A DNA stretch of 64,000 bases from an uncultured delta proteobacterium (lineage in GTDB: Bacteria > Myxococcota_A > Polyangia > Polyangiales > Polyangiaceae). The DNA is taken from contig CAITIQ010000394.1 of assembly GCA_903892415.1 (NCBI GenBank), positions 25,066 through 89,065 on the forward strand, given 5' to 3'. The position numbers and the translations under genes were made by a program. Positions within the stretch are counted from its first letter, which is position 1; each line of letters starts with the position of its first letter. Below are positions 26,615-34,737 of this stretch, piece after piece. The notes under the pieces were generated by a model that had not been told where the DNA came from, did no database searches, and saw only the letters and a list, made by a program, of their open reading frames with translations.

Positions 26615-28006
26615 CTACTGTACGAGGAAAACGCCCTTGAGATCTTCGGTGGAGGAGATCGGAACGCCGTCTTTGATCGAGGTCGCGCGGAATTGGTACA
26701 GGTTGCCGGACTCGAGCGCCGGCCCGTCGTAAGCGACCGAGGCCGGCTTGTTGCCGCCCTGGTCGAAGTTGCCGCTGGTCTCCCAAACCAGGCTGCCGAA
26801 CGCGTCAAACACTTGCACCTGGTACTCGTCTTCGCTCGAGTCGTCCTCCCAGCTCAGGGTGAGCGGCTCGGAGACCGTCTCGATATCGTTTGCGCCGGGC
26901 GATTCGACGGCCAGCGCTCCAGTCACTTTGAAGCTCTCGGCGAGGGCGATGTCCTGCCCCGCGACCTCGAGTCTCACGAGCTCGGTGCCGCCGATCGACG
27001 TGTCGGGATCGCGCACCAAGCCGTCGTTCTCGAAGGCCGCGAGCACCACGTACTTGCCGTCGGGGACGCCCTCGATCGAGAAGGCGCCCGTCACGTTGGC
27101 GGCGCGCAATCCGGGCGGCGCTTCACCGCGTGCCAACGATTCAACGAAGGTATCTTCGAGCACGAGGATCACGCTTGTCGCGCTGCCGCCCATGGCGTTA
27201 ACGATCTGCACGTTGCCGCTGACGCTGACGGCGGGCTTGTCGTTGGCTTGCAGCGTGACTCCGCCGGTCTCTGCGCCCGCGCTGACGTCCACGGTGACGG
27301 GGTCGAAGTTGAGGCCTTGCTGATAGCCGCTGACCTCCACACTCCCGGACGGCACATTGAAGACGACGAATTGCCCATCGCTATCGGCGACGCCGGTGCG
27401 TCCTCCGGCCTCGACCAAGGTTCCGCCCGGAAGCTCGGCCACGACCTGCCCGGCGACCGAACCGAGGCCGCTCGTATCCTCCAGCGCGATCAACGCGAGA
27501 TCGCTGTTGGCTTGCTGCAACACCAGCGGATCACCGCTGCTGTCGGCCAAATCGAGTGGGAGCGCGACGCGCGGCGCGGATGGAAACGACTGATAGTCGG
27601 CTGCGTCGGCGCGCAAGGTGAAGCTGCGCGAGAGCGGTGCTCCCTCGACGGTGCGTTTGGTTGGGACCGGCAGCTCGTAGCTCCCGTCGGCTGCGCTGAT
27701 GGCGACGGTCGAGAGCGAGGCACCGTTCTCGTCGCGAGCCACCACCCGAGCCGCGCCGATCCCCTCGTCGCTGACGAAGTCGAACACGCGCCCTTTGACC
27801 AACACCGGAGCGAAACAGCCTGTGGTTCCGTTCTCGACCTCTTCGCAGGTCTGGCCTTCGGCGCAGCCGGTCTGTTGCACCGAATCACAGGCGGCACCCC
27901 CGGTGCCCCCCGAGCCGCCTGACCCAGCGTCATCACCGCAGGCGCCGGAGAGCACGCCGCCCGAGAGCATGACGCCGAGCGCGATCAGCGATTGCGTCAG
28001 CCTCAT
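26615..28006 (-). CDS. Lipoprotein with carboxypeptidase-regulatory-like domains
   Basis: The 463-residue product has lipobox SGAC (Cys23), a short GGSGG linker, and a Cys pair region. At least three beta-sandwich units of carboxypeptidase-regulatory type follow (VKGRVFDFVSDEGIGAARV, VAGQVVAELPGG, VSGNVQIVNAMGG). The C-terminal part (about 365-463) looks fibronectin-like (LTLSWEDDSSEDEYQVQVFD). ATG 28006 overlaps the previous stop (ATGA). Such proteins are usually surface or periplasmic adhesins. It sits directly before the ECF sigma gene. Confidence 0.82.
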   Translation of the reverse strand: MRLTQSLIALGVMLSGGVLSGACGDDAGSGGSGGTGGAACDSVQQTGCAEGQTCEEVENGTTGCFAPVLVKGRVFDFVSDEGIGAARVVARDENGASLSTVAISAADGSYELPVPTKRTVEGAPLSRSFTLRADAADYQSFPSAPRVALPLDLADSSGDPLVLQQANSDLALIALEDTSGLGSVAGQVVAELPGGTLVEAGGRTGVADSDGQFVVFNVPSGSVEVSGYQQGLNFDPVTVDVSAGAETGGVTLQANDKPAVSVSGNVQIVNAMGGSATSVILVLEDTFVESLARGEAPPGLRAANVTGAFSIEGVPDGKYVVLAAFENDGLVRDPDTSIGGTELVRLEVAGQDIALAESFKVTGALAVESPGANDIETVSEPLTLSWEDDSSEDEYQVQVFDAFGSLVWETSGNFDQGGNKPASVAYDGPALESGNLYQFRATSIKDGVPISSTEDLKGVFLVQ

Positions 28007-29085
28007 TGCGGCACCGCATAGCAGCAGCCGGTGTTGCAGAACTCGCCCGCTGGGCAGGGCGACTGACCTGCAAGTCCGCACGCCTGGACGCCCTCGGGAC
28101 ATTGTCCGGAGCCGCCGCTACCACCGCCGCCGCTCGCCGAGCCGCCTGCCGAGCCGCCGCCGGCGCCGCCACCACCTTCACCGCACTCGGGTCCGGGGAG
28201 CGGCTTGCCGATGCAGATCTCGCATTCGCCGCAGTCGTTGAAGCACGCGGCGACCGGCACGCAGGGGTGACAAACCGTCGGGTCGTCGAGCGCGTCCATG
28301 GTGCAAACGGTGGTGCCGGTAACGCCCTCCGAACCGAGCCAGACGAAGGCGCCGCTGCCCGCCGGCAGCTCGCAACAACCAAAACAATCGCAGCCGTTCG
28401 GCGTGAGCGGTCCGCAGTAGTCATGGCACGCGTCCGACTGGGCGGCGTTTAGCTCGCTGCAGGTTTTCCCTGTTGGCGGGATCACCGTATCGGGGCCGGT
28501 GTACTCACATTGAGCGCCGTTGTTCGGCTCGGGATAGTAGTTGGGCGCAATCTCGTTCGTGTCGCATTCGTGACTCCAATAGCAGTCGTCGTTGCCCGCG
28601 CCGGAGTCTTGGTCGAAGTAGCAATCCACCTTGCAGGCCGGCCCGGTCTGCCCGGGGATGCCCCCGAAGAAGCTGTCTTCGGTGTTGTCGCAAGGGCCGA
28701 GGCAATCGGGATCTTGTGAGTCGAGCAGGCCGTCCGCGTCGTTGTCGAGCAGGTCGCCGCAGGCGTAGATGTGGCCCTGGCATTCGGCGATCTCTGTGGG
28801 CGGGCCGCCGACTCCGCCAGCGCCGCCGCTATTGGAGCCGCCATTGCTGGCGCCGCCGCTATTGGAGCCGCCATTGCTGGCGCCGCCGCTATTGGAGCCG
28901 CCGCTGTTTGAGCCGCCGTTATTGCTCGAGGCTCCGCTGCCGCCCGAGCCTCCGCCTGCGTCAGCGACGTTGGCGGTGTCGTCGCAGCCGAGGGGTAGCA
29001 CGAACGAACTCACAAGAACCCACACGCCGAATCGGTTTTGGTTGCGCACCTTGGTCAGTGGCACGCACTTTCGTTCACGGCTCAA
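28003..29085 (-). CDS. Lipoprotein with repetitive Gly/Ser/Asn stalk and Cys-rich head
   Basis: This 360-residue protein, first gene of the operon, has lipobox PLGC (Cys34), then a stalk of NGGSNSGGAS repeats (about 55-90), then a Cys-rich domain that includes the calcium-like DLLDNDADGLLDSQDPDC motif seen in many myxobacterial secreted proteins. A second Gly-rich stretch (about 305-325) precedes a final Cys knot (CPAGEFCNTGCCY). The stalk DNA is a 30-bp tandem repeat. It is divergent from another Cys-rich lipoprotein gene at 29165. Confidence 0.8.
   Translation of the reverse strand: MSRERKCVPLTKVRNQNRFGVWVLVSSFVLPLGCDDTANVADAGGGSGGSGASSNNGGSNSGGSNSGGASNGGSNSGGASNGGSNSGGAGGVGGPPTEIAECQGHIYACGDLLDNDADGLLDSQDPDCLGPCDNTEDSFFGGIPGQTGPACKVDCYFDQDSGAGNDDCYWSHECDTNEIAPNYYPEPNNGAQCEYTGPDTVIPPTGKTCSELNAAQSDACHDYCGPLTPNGCDCFGCCELPAGSGAFVWLGSEGVTGTTVCTMDALDDPTVCHPCVPVAACFNDCGECEICIGKPLPGPECGEGGGGAGGGSAGGSASGGGGSGGSGQCPEGVQACGLAGQSPCPAGEFCNTGCCYAVPQ
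28821..28920. repeat. 30-bp coding tandem repeat (Gly/Ser/Asn stalk)
   Basis: Two identical 30-bp units (28821-28850 and 28851-28880), a 20-base partial third and a diverged remainder encode the NGGSNSGGAS stalk on the minus strand. Perfect identity suggests recent slippage, so stalk length may vary between strains. Confidence 0.85.
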
Positions 29086-29164
29086 CTTTCTTTGTCATGC
29101 TCCGGCGGTCGAGCGGCGGCTGCGTCGCTTGACGCTAGAACAGGCTGGTTGCTACGCCGCTCCC

Positions 29165-30142
29165 ATGGGTAGGGGAGCAGCTCGCGTTGGGACATTCGTA
29201 CTTCTTGCTGCAGCTTGTGGCGAACCGACGCCACTGGCGACTGCGCCGAGCGCGGTCTCGGCTCCGCGGCCGAGCTCGAGTGCAGCAGTTTCCTCGGCCG
29301 CCGTGGCGCCAAGCTCGTCAGCCGTGGCCGTTCCCAGTGCACGTGTGCGCGCGGTTCCCACCATTTTTCCAAATGAGCCGGAGCGGGACGCGCCGGTGCC
29401 CGGCTCGACGCAGGGGACGATCGCCTGCGGAAGGGTGCGCTGCGATGCGACCCAGGAGCGTTGTCGCTACGCTTCGTACGCGCTCGGTCTTGCGTGTGCC
29501 GAGCGTCGTACGCCCGTCGGGGATCTAGACGCGGGTGATGGCACCGAATGCGATGACGCCTCCGATTGCCCGACTGCCAACGTTTGTTGTCGGCGTTTGA
29601 ATCGAAACGCCGGCGAGTCCGCGGTGTGTGTGGCTGCTGCTGACGCGGAATCCGCCTGCGAAGAGGAGTATTGCGCCGAGGGCGGCGCTCCTTGCTCCAA
29701 AGGGGAATGCTCGAAGGACGCGACCGGCTTGGGGGTCTGCGTCGTCGAGCGGCCTGTGCGGCCCGCGAGCTGCGCCGGCGGACGCAAGTGCCCGCTTGAA
29801 CGGCCGATCTGCGCCGTCTCTGCAGGCGGAGCATTTTGCGTGGCGAGCGGTAGCAAGCAGTTCCGATCGGTGAAAGCCGACCATCGCTACGAGTGCACCC
29901 GCCACAGCGACTGCTCGGAGAACGAGGTTTGCGCGCACGTCTACGGTGAGATCGAGCATCAGGTCGAGACCTACTGCACTCGTATGTCCCCCTCGGTGGG
30001 CACCCTCGTCTGCGACAGGGAGGAATCAGGCGCCTGCGGGAGCAACAAGGCCTGTTACGCCAAGAGCTGCGTCAACTACGAGCGAGCGCTGCCATGGATG
30101 GGCGTTTGGACGCCGCCGAGCGACTGCGAGTGCAGCAATTAG
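29165..30142 (+). CDS. Cys-rich putative lipoprotein
   Basis: The 325-residue product begins at ATG 29165 with a signal peptide and lipobox AAAC (Cys18), a Ser/Ala/Val/Pro-rich linker to about residue 60, then a Cys-rich domain with about 26 cysteines (CGRVRCDATQERCRY, CDDASDCPTANVCC, CTRHSDCSENEVC). The repeated DC..N.VCC pattern resembles Dickkopf-like myxobacterial modules. Function unknown. The frame is open upstream to 28769, but that part is antisense to the neighbouring gene's repeats. The 79-base gap to the divergent gene must hold both promoters. Confidence 0.75.
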   Translation: MGRGAARVGTFVLLAAACGEPTPLATAPSAVSAPRPSSSAAVSSAAVAPSSSAVAVPSARVRAVPTIFPNEPERDAPVPGSTQGTIACGRVRCDATQERCRYASYALGLACAERRTPVGDLDAGDGTECDDASDCPTANVCCRRLNRNAGESAVCVAAADAESACEEEYCAEGGAPCSKGECSKDATGLGVCVVERPVRPASCAGGRKCPLERPICAVSAGGAFCVASGSKQFRSVKADHRYECTRHSDCSENEVCAHVYGEIEHQVETYCTRMSPSVGTLVCDREESGACGSNKACYAKSCVNYERALPWMGVWTPPSDCECSN

Positions 30143-30335
30143 CAAGGCAGCGCCCGTCTGCTAGACGAGCACCATCAAGCGAGGCTAGGCGATGCAGCCT
30201 GCGGCGTCTGCTCCGCATCGCAGCTCCGCAGTTGGTGCGGAGGACGCGGCCGGCGGCGAGCAAGGCCCGCTCGACCGATCACGAATACGGCGGATTTTGC
30301 TGGGGTCCAGCGCGATTTCGATAGGAGCGACGGCT

Positions 30336-30351
30336 TGGCACGCCCCTCGCT
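30336..30351 (+). promoter_or_regulatory. Sigma-54-type promoter
   Basis: TGGCAC-GCCCC-TCGCT has GG and GC separated by exactly ten bases, as sigma-54 requires, and only one mismatch in the -12 box. It ends 24 bases before ATG 30375, just ahead of the AAGGAG at 30364-30369. Sigma-54 promoters are frequent in myxobacteria. The rest of 30143-30335 shows nothing I can name. Confidence 0.5.
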
Positions 30352-30374
30352 TTGGTAGCCCTCAAGGAGCCGCT

Positions 30375-30809
30375 ATGAACCGAATCAATACCGTTGTGCT
30401 TTGTGCCGTCCTCTTCGCTGTCGTTCCCGGATGTACCGTCCGCGCCGGTGGAGGCGGCCGCGGCGGCGGCCAGGGCGCAGGGCAAGCCGCGCGTGCGGAG
30501 GGGGAACTCCTCGGCGAACGCTGGGTGGATGGTCGTTCGGATCGCGACGTCATCCGAGCGGCTAACCAGGGCCGATTTCGACAGATCGTGATCGCGGTCG
30601 AAGGCAGCGCGTTAGCGATGGACAACGTCGTGGTGACCTTCGGCGATGGCAGCACCTTCTCTCCGCCCACCCGCCTCGTGTTCGACCAAAACAGTCGCAG
30701 CCGCGTGATCGATCTTCCCGGTGGCGCGCGCAACATCCAACACATCGACTTTCGTTATGGCAACCTCCCCGGCGGTGGGCGCGCTCGCGTAGCGGTGTAC
30801 GGCCGCTGA
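30375..30809 (+). CDS. Small putative lipoprotein, DUF2541-like
   Basis: The 144-residue product has a signal peptide with lipobox VPGC (Cys20), a short Gly/Arg linker, and a beta-rich domain from about residue 45: GERWVDGRSDRDVI, FRQIVIAVEGSAL, VVVTFGDGS, VIDLPGGARNIQHIDFRYG. The pattern resembles DUF2541-type proteins, from memory only. ATG 30375 is fixed by AAGGAG at 30364-30369; the frame is open to 30192 but has no signal there. Confidence 0.72.
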   Translation: MNRINTVVLCAVLFAVVPGCTVRAGGGGRGGGQGAGQAARAEGELLGERWVDGRSDRDVIRAANQGRFRQIVIAVEGSALAMDNVVVTFGDGSTFSPPTRLVFDQNSRSRVIDLPGGARNIQHIDFRYGNLPGGGRARVAVYGR

Positions 30810-30872
30810 GAATCGCGATGAAACGGTGCTAGGGTCGTCGGCCGTCCCAAGCAGGTGAGGAGCCCGATTGAT

Positions 30873-31139
30873 ATGTTTGCAGAGCCGAGTCGCCCAATGA
30901 CGCCCGAAGAACTCAAACTCATCTGCCGTGTGTGGCAAGACAACGGCAGTGACGATCCGACGGGGCAGTGGTTGGAGCTGTGGGACGGCGGGCAGTCCGA
31001 CGACTACCCCGATGAGCGCGACGCGATCCTAGCGATCGCCACCGCATGCGGGCTCCCGGCCGAGATGACCGCGCGTCGCGTGTTGAGGTTGCGCAAGACG
31101 CAGCAGTTGAACGACGAGATCCTAAGCAACTACCGCTGA
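30873..31139 (+). CDS. Small protein of unknown function
   Basis: An 88-residue soluble acidic protein starts at ATG 30873, with GAGGA 12 bases upstream; GTG 30855 is an alternative. It has no signal peptide or membrane span. Coding character is clear (MTPEELKLICRVWQDNGSDD, then a helical C terminus). I do not recognise the family. It stands alone and converges with the desaturase gene. Confidence 0.65.
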   Translation: MFAEPSRPMTPEELKLICRVWQDNGSDDPTGQWLELWDGGQSDDYPDERDAILAIATACGLPAEMTARRVLRLRKTQQLNDEILSNYR

Positions 31140-31145
31140 GGGCGC

Positions 31146-31991
31146 TCAATCCTCCTCATGGGGCGCATAGGACGGCGGCTTCAGTAGTACGCGCATCGCC
31201 CCGCGGAGGCTTCTCGCCTTCCGAACATCAGCCCACAGCGCGCCGTAGCCGTGCCAAACGATGCGGAGCGGGTTGTAGGAGTCGACGTCCTTCGTGAGGC
31301 CGTAGCGCGGTCTTCCGTCTTCTTCGCGAAACGTGCCGAACAGACGGTCCCAGATAATGAGGCGCGCGCCGTAGTTGCAATCCAAGTACTTCGCGTCGCT
31401 TCCGTGGTGCACGCGATGGTGGGAGGGCGTGCCGAACACCCATTCCAGCGGCCCCAATTTACCGACGAGCTCGGTGTGTTGGAGCAGGCCGCACACGAGA
31501 TTGAAGGCTCCGAGCGGCGCCAGCATGATCGGGTCGAAGCCAAAGAGCGGCGCCCAGAAGCCGATGATTGGATGGTAGAGCACCTCGCCCCACGGCATGC
31601 GAACGGCCGTGCCGAACGTGTAGGTGCGACTCGAATGGTGGTTCTCATGGGTAGCCCAAAAGAACCGGACCTCGTGCTCCATGCGGTGCACCCAGTAGTA
31701 GACGAAGTCGCCAATCAACAGCAGCAGGAGCCATGAGAGCGGCGAGGCAACAGACCACGTCATGAGCCGATAGTGCTCATGGACGTAGACGTAGGCGCCG
31801 AGGAATAGCAGCTTGGTTCCGAGAACCGCGATCACGAAGTATCCCAAGCCGACGCCGTAAGAGGTTGCCTCTTCGCGGATATCCGCCCCCCGCCCGAGCA
31901 TGCGCGACGCTAGTGCTTCGAGCGCGATGAGCAGCACCACCGCGACGATGAGGTACGGGCCCTCGCCGAGGGCGAGCAGTCGCGGTAGCAA
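31146..31991 (-). CDS. Sterol desaturase/fatty acid hydroxylase superfamily protein
   Basis: This 281-residue membrane protein has about four spans and the eight-histidine di-iron signature: HRMEH, HENHHSS and HHRVHH, in the right order and spacing. Members use O2 to hydroxylate or desaturate lipids, sterols or carotenoids; the substrate is not readable. The only start that keeps the first span is TTG 31991, which lies inside the still-open frame of the response regulator gene. It is the last gene of the histidine kinase/Roadblock/ODP/regulator operon, so oxygen-linked control is suggested. Confidence 0.9.
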   Translation of the reverse strand: MLPRLLALGEGPYLIVAVVLLIALEALASRMLGRGADIREEATSYGVGLGYFVIAVLGTKLLFLGAYVYVHEHYRLMTWSVASPLSWLLLLLIGDFVYYWVHRMEHEVRFFWATHENHHSSRTYTFGTAVRMPWGEVLYHPIIGFWAPLFGFDPIMLAPLGAFNLVCGLLQHTELVGKLGPLEWVFGTPSHHRVHHGSDAKYLDCNYGARLIIWDRLFGTFREEDGRPRYGLTKDVDSYNPLRIVWHGYGALWADVRKARSLRGAMRVLLKPPSYAPHEED

Positions 31992-32382
31992 CGAGTTGGC
32001 GAAAGTGACGCAGTCGATCGAGCGCGATCGGTTTCTCGTGGACCTCGATGCCGGCGCGGTCCGGCAGCCGGGCGCGATAGCGATTCAGATACGCTGTAAC
32101 GAACACCACCGGCACGCGCATGCCGGCGCGGTCGACCTCGGCGGCGATCTCGACGCCCGAGCCATCCGGCAGATCCAAGTCGGAGATGATCAACGCCGGT
32201 GGATAGGCTGCCATCAGCACCTTGGCGTCCTTCACGGTGCCAGCGTCGAGCACCTCGATGCCGGGCAACTTGGAGAGTCCGCGCACCATCGACGCACGCA
32301 GCACCGGCTCGTCTTCGACCAGCAGTACGACGTGCGGACTGCCCGCCGGGCGACCTTCAGGCGGGGAGTTGGAGCTCATCAT
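31777..32382 (-). CDS. Response regulator receiver with aberrant C terminus
   Basis: The receiver domain is complete: acidic pair in VVLLVEDEP, phosphoacceptor in IISDLDLPDGSG, the conserved Thr in FVTAY and Lys in HEKPI, ending near RLRHFRQ (about position 31990). There is no stop at that point. The frame runs about 70 more codons through the desaturase gene in another frame, giving an Arg-rich tail (ARPRRGPVPHRRGG) that looks non-native. Starts at ATG 32382 or 32379 overlap the ODP gene end. A lost output domain or stop is likely. Confidence 0.75.
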   Translation of the reverse strand: MMSSNSPPEGRPAGSPHVVLLVEDEPVLRASMVRGLSKLPGIEVLDAGTVKDAKVLMAAYPPALIISDLDLPDGSGVEIAAEVDRAGMRVPVVFVTAYLNRYRARLPDRAGIEVHEKPIALDRLRHFRQLVATATARPRRGPVPHRRGGAAHRARSTSVAHARAGGGYPRRGNLLRRRLGILRDRGSRNQAAIPRRLRLRP

Positions 32383-33112
32383 CCAATAGGTCCATTCCGC
32401 ATTGCAGCGTTTCACACCAGGAGAGGAAGCGCTCGACCATGGCCGGTCCGCGAAAGAGCGCGCCGTGTTGCGGAGCGATGATTTGGACGTCCAATTTGCG
32501 CACCATCTTTACCCACGCTCGCAGCGCTTTGCTGCCGGCCATGTAGCGCTTGTGGAAGCCCTCCATCGCGGGAAGGTGGGCGTCGAAGTCTTGTACTTCC
32601 ACTGTTTCGCCGCCGATCGAGGCGCCGAGATCGCCGCTGTAGAGGATCTTCGATACCGGGTCATAGAGGTGGAAGTTGCCGCACGAGTGGAGGAAGTGTG
32701 CTTGTAGCAAGAGCATCTCGGCGCTGCCGAGCGGCAGGCGCATGCCCTGGTCGGGAATGGGCAAGAGTCGATCGAGGACCAAGTGATCCAAGCCGAAGTG
32801 CGGCACGAAGCGGATCCAAAGTTTAGATACGTAAGCCACTGCGTCGGTGGTCATCAGCCAGCCGTTGGTGGCCGCGACGATGTCGGGGTCTTGATGGGAG
32901 AGGAAGATCTTCTCCAGCTTGGAACGACCGAGCTGGGTCATCGTCCCAGCCAACACCTTCGAGTAAACCTTGTGTCCTCCTGGATCCAGGATCATCCCTG
33001 AGGCGCCGTCGACGATCACATGCTGATTGGCTTGCACAGCCAAACCAGAGGAGACGTCCTCGAGCAGGACATTCTTGTGTGTACCGTTGTCGAAGAGAAT
33101 TGTAGGGGGCAT
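32357..33112 (-). CDS. ODP-like di-iron oxygen-binding metallo-beta-lactamase-fold protein
   Basis: This 251-residue protein has the flavodiiron-type metallo-beta-lactamase fold without a flavodoxin domain. Metal ligands visible are H73-x-D75-x-D77 (LSHQDPD), a histidine in LQAHFLHSCGNF, the bridging Asp in YSGDLGA, and PQHG near the end. The acidic residue in place of the second hydrolase histidine is typical of ODP/FprA di-iron sites that bind or reduce O2 rather than hydrolyse beta-lactams. Its place between a Roadblock protein and a receiver suggests oxygen or redox sensing. Confidence 0.85.
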   Translation of the reverse strand: MPPTILFDNGTHKNVLLEDVSSGLAVQANQHVIVDGASGMILDPGGHKVYSKVLAGTMTQLGRSKLEKIFLSHQDPDIVAATNGWLMTTDAVAYVSKLWIRFVPHFGLDHLVLDRLLPIPDQGMRLPLGSAEMLLLQAHFLHSCGNFHLYDPVSKILYSGDLGASIGGETVEVQDFDAHLPAMEGFHKRYMAGSKALRAWVKMVRKLDVQIIAPQHGALFRGPAMVERFLSWCETLQCGMDLLDDELQLPA

Positions 33113-33135
33113 TGGAACTCTCGCTGATGAAGGGA

Positions 33136-33501
33136 CTAAAGAACCTTGCGGATTTCTTCGACTGAGCGCCGCATATCCAAGAACACGAGGCCGAGCTTGG
33201 CTTGTTTGCTCGCCAGGCAGAGCAGCAGCGTCCCAGAGCCCGAGGCGATCATCACGGCGTAGCCATTCTTGCCGCGCACCAGCACCTCTTCGACCTCGCC
33301 CCGCTCGAGTTCGGCGGCTGCGCGCGCACCGAGGCTCGAGAGCGTCGCGCTCATACCAGCGACGCGGGTTTCGTCGACGTGTTGCGGAAGAGCACTGGCG
33401 ATCATCAGCCCGTCGTCGGAGATCAAGGCGCTGGCCTCGATGTCGGGAGAGGCGCTTTGGAGAGATCGGAGAATGCGGTTGAGATTTTCGACTCGACTCA
33501 T
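33136..33501 (-). CDS. Roadblock/LC7-domain protein
   Basis: This 121-residue protein is a single Roadblock/LC7 domain, as in MglB: NRILRSLQSASPDIEASALISDDGLMIAS, with a central GARAAAELERGEVEEVLVRG and a C-terminal helix (both quoted in part). Such domains dimerise and act with small GTPases or as signalling scaffolds. ATG 33501 overlaps the kinase stop (ATGA); the longer frame to 33624 is only kinase sequence in another frame. No partner GTPase is present here, so it may serve the adjacent kinase or ODP protein. Confidence 0.9.
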   Translation of the reverse strand: MSRVENLNRILRSLQSASPDIEASALISDDGLMIASALPQHVDETRVAGMSATLSSLGARAAAELERGEVEEVLVRGKNGYAVMIASGSGTLLLCLASKQAKLGLVFLDMRRSVEEIRKVL

Positions 33502-34598
33502 GCGGGGCTTCCTTCTTTTTTGCGTTTCTTCGGGACCGGAACGCGAACAGTTACGACAGTGCCCTTGTCGGGCTCGCTCTGGATCTCGAGGCTGCCGCCG
33601 GATGAATCGGCGACGCGTTTGCACAGCGCGAGGCCGATGCCCGAGCCCTTGTCTTTGTTGGTGAAGAAGAGGTCAGTGCAGCGGGCGAGCACCGCTTTGC
33701 TCATGCCGCAGCCGTCGTCCTCGACGCGCAGCGCGAACACTTGGCCTGCGTCTTCGAGCAACGCGGTGACCACGACCGTGCCGCCGCTGCGGCAGGCGTC
33801 GATCGAGTTCTTCACCAAGTTGAACACCAAGCCGCTGATCACGCCGCGGTCGATGGGCAAGAGCGGCAGCGAGGGGCCGCGTGAGATCAAGTGCACCGAG
33901 GCTCGCTCCGCCACCGGCGTGAGCACGCGGCAAGCCTCTTCCACGGCCAAGTCGATGGCGGTGTTACCGGAGGCTCGGGCCGACCGTACGAAGCCTCCCA
34001 CGCCGTCGAGTCCGAGCCCCATCCGGCGCACTTCGGCGAGCACCGCATGCAGATCGGTTTGCAGCTCGCCGCTCGATTCTTCCACCATCAACTCGAGCCG
34101 TGCGGTGACCGCCGCCAGCGGGTTGCGCAGCTCGTGAAGCACGGACGGCAGCGCATCTCCGAGCGCCGCCATCGCCAGCAGCCGGTCCTTCTGGCGGTAG
34201 AGCTCGAGCACCGGCGCGATGTCCTGAAACTGAAGGACGAAGCGCTTGCCGCCGTCAGCGGCGTTGAACTGCGTCAGGCCGTAGCCGATCGAGCCGAGCG
34301 TGCCGTCGCCAAGTTGAACCGCGAGCTCATGTCGGCCGGTCACCGGCTCGAGCGCCGCGGCCTCCAGGCCCGCGAGCGGCGCGATCACCGCGTCGATCAG
34401 CTTGCCTTCGAGCTCGCGGGCAGGCCTCCGCAGGATTCGTTCTGCGCCGGTGTTCGCCCTTAGAATCAGCCCGTCGGCGCGGATCGAAAGCACGCCAGCG
34501 CCGAGGCTGTCGAGGATCGACGCCTCGTCACAGACTGGCTTTTTCACAAACTGCTGGCCGCTAGGCTCGTGCCTTTCCACCCTCGTAACCCCCGCCAC
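33498..34598 (-). CDS. PAS-domain sensor histidine kinase
   Basis: This 366-residue soluble kinase has a PAS domain (about 25-130; ILDSLGAGVLSIRADGLIL), the H box HELRNPLAA near residue 155, N box NLVKNSIDA, G1 EDDGCGMS and G2 GSGIGLALCKR. There is no membrane span, so it senses inside the cell, possibly via the PAS pocket or the ODP partner. GTG 34598 is the likely start. It is the first gene of the operon and overlaps the Roadblock gene by four bases. Confidence 0.92.
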   Translation of the reverse strand: MAGVTRVERHEPSGQQFVKKPVCDEASILDSLGAGVLSIRADGLILRANTGAERILRRPARELEGKLIDAVIAPLAGLEAAALEPVTGRHELAVQLGDGTLGSIGYGLTQFNAADGGKRFVLQFQDIAPVLELYRQKDRLLAMAALGDALPSVLHELRNPLAAVTARLELMVEESSGELQTDLHAVLAEVRRMGLGLDGVGGFVRSARASGNTAIDLAVEEACRVLTPVAERASVHLISRGPSLPLLPIDRGVISGLVFNLVKNSIDACRSGGTVVVTALLEDAGQVFALRVEDDGCGMSKAVLARCTDLFFTNKDKGSGIGLALCKRVADSSGGSLEIQSEPDKGTVVTVRVPVPKKRKKEGSPA

Positions 34599-34680
34599 CC
34601 GAGTGACCAGGAATCGGGCCGAGGCGTAGTCTTCTGCAACATGCGTCGCTTTCGGCGCGTTTCGCGGGACTGACTCGAGC

Positions 34681-34722
34681 GCGGATGCAGTTTCTGCTCC
34701 GCGGCGCAGACTTTGCGCCGCG
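34681..34722 (-). terminator. Two tandem hairpins after the membrane protein gene
   Basis: CGCGGCGCA-GACTT-TGCGCCGCG (34700-34722) is a perfect 9-bp stem. Beside it GCGGATGCAG-TTT-CTGCTCCGC (34681-34702) forms a second stem with one bulge, sharing a few bases. They lie between the end of the gene at 34738 and the kinase start. No T-tract is present, so they may be a terminator or RNA-stabilising structure. Confidence 0.45.
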
Positions 34723-34737
34723 CCCGAGCGAAGCTGC

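Noticed and set aside
33502..33624. N-terminal extension of the Roadblock frame
   Set aside because: It lies in the kinase 3' end in another frame; ATG 33501 overlaps the kinase stop as ATGA.
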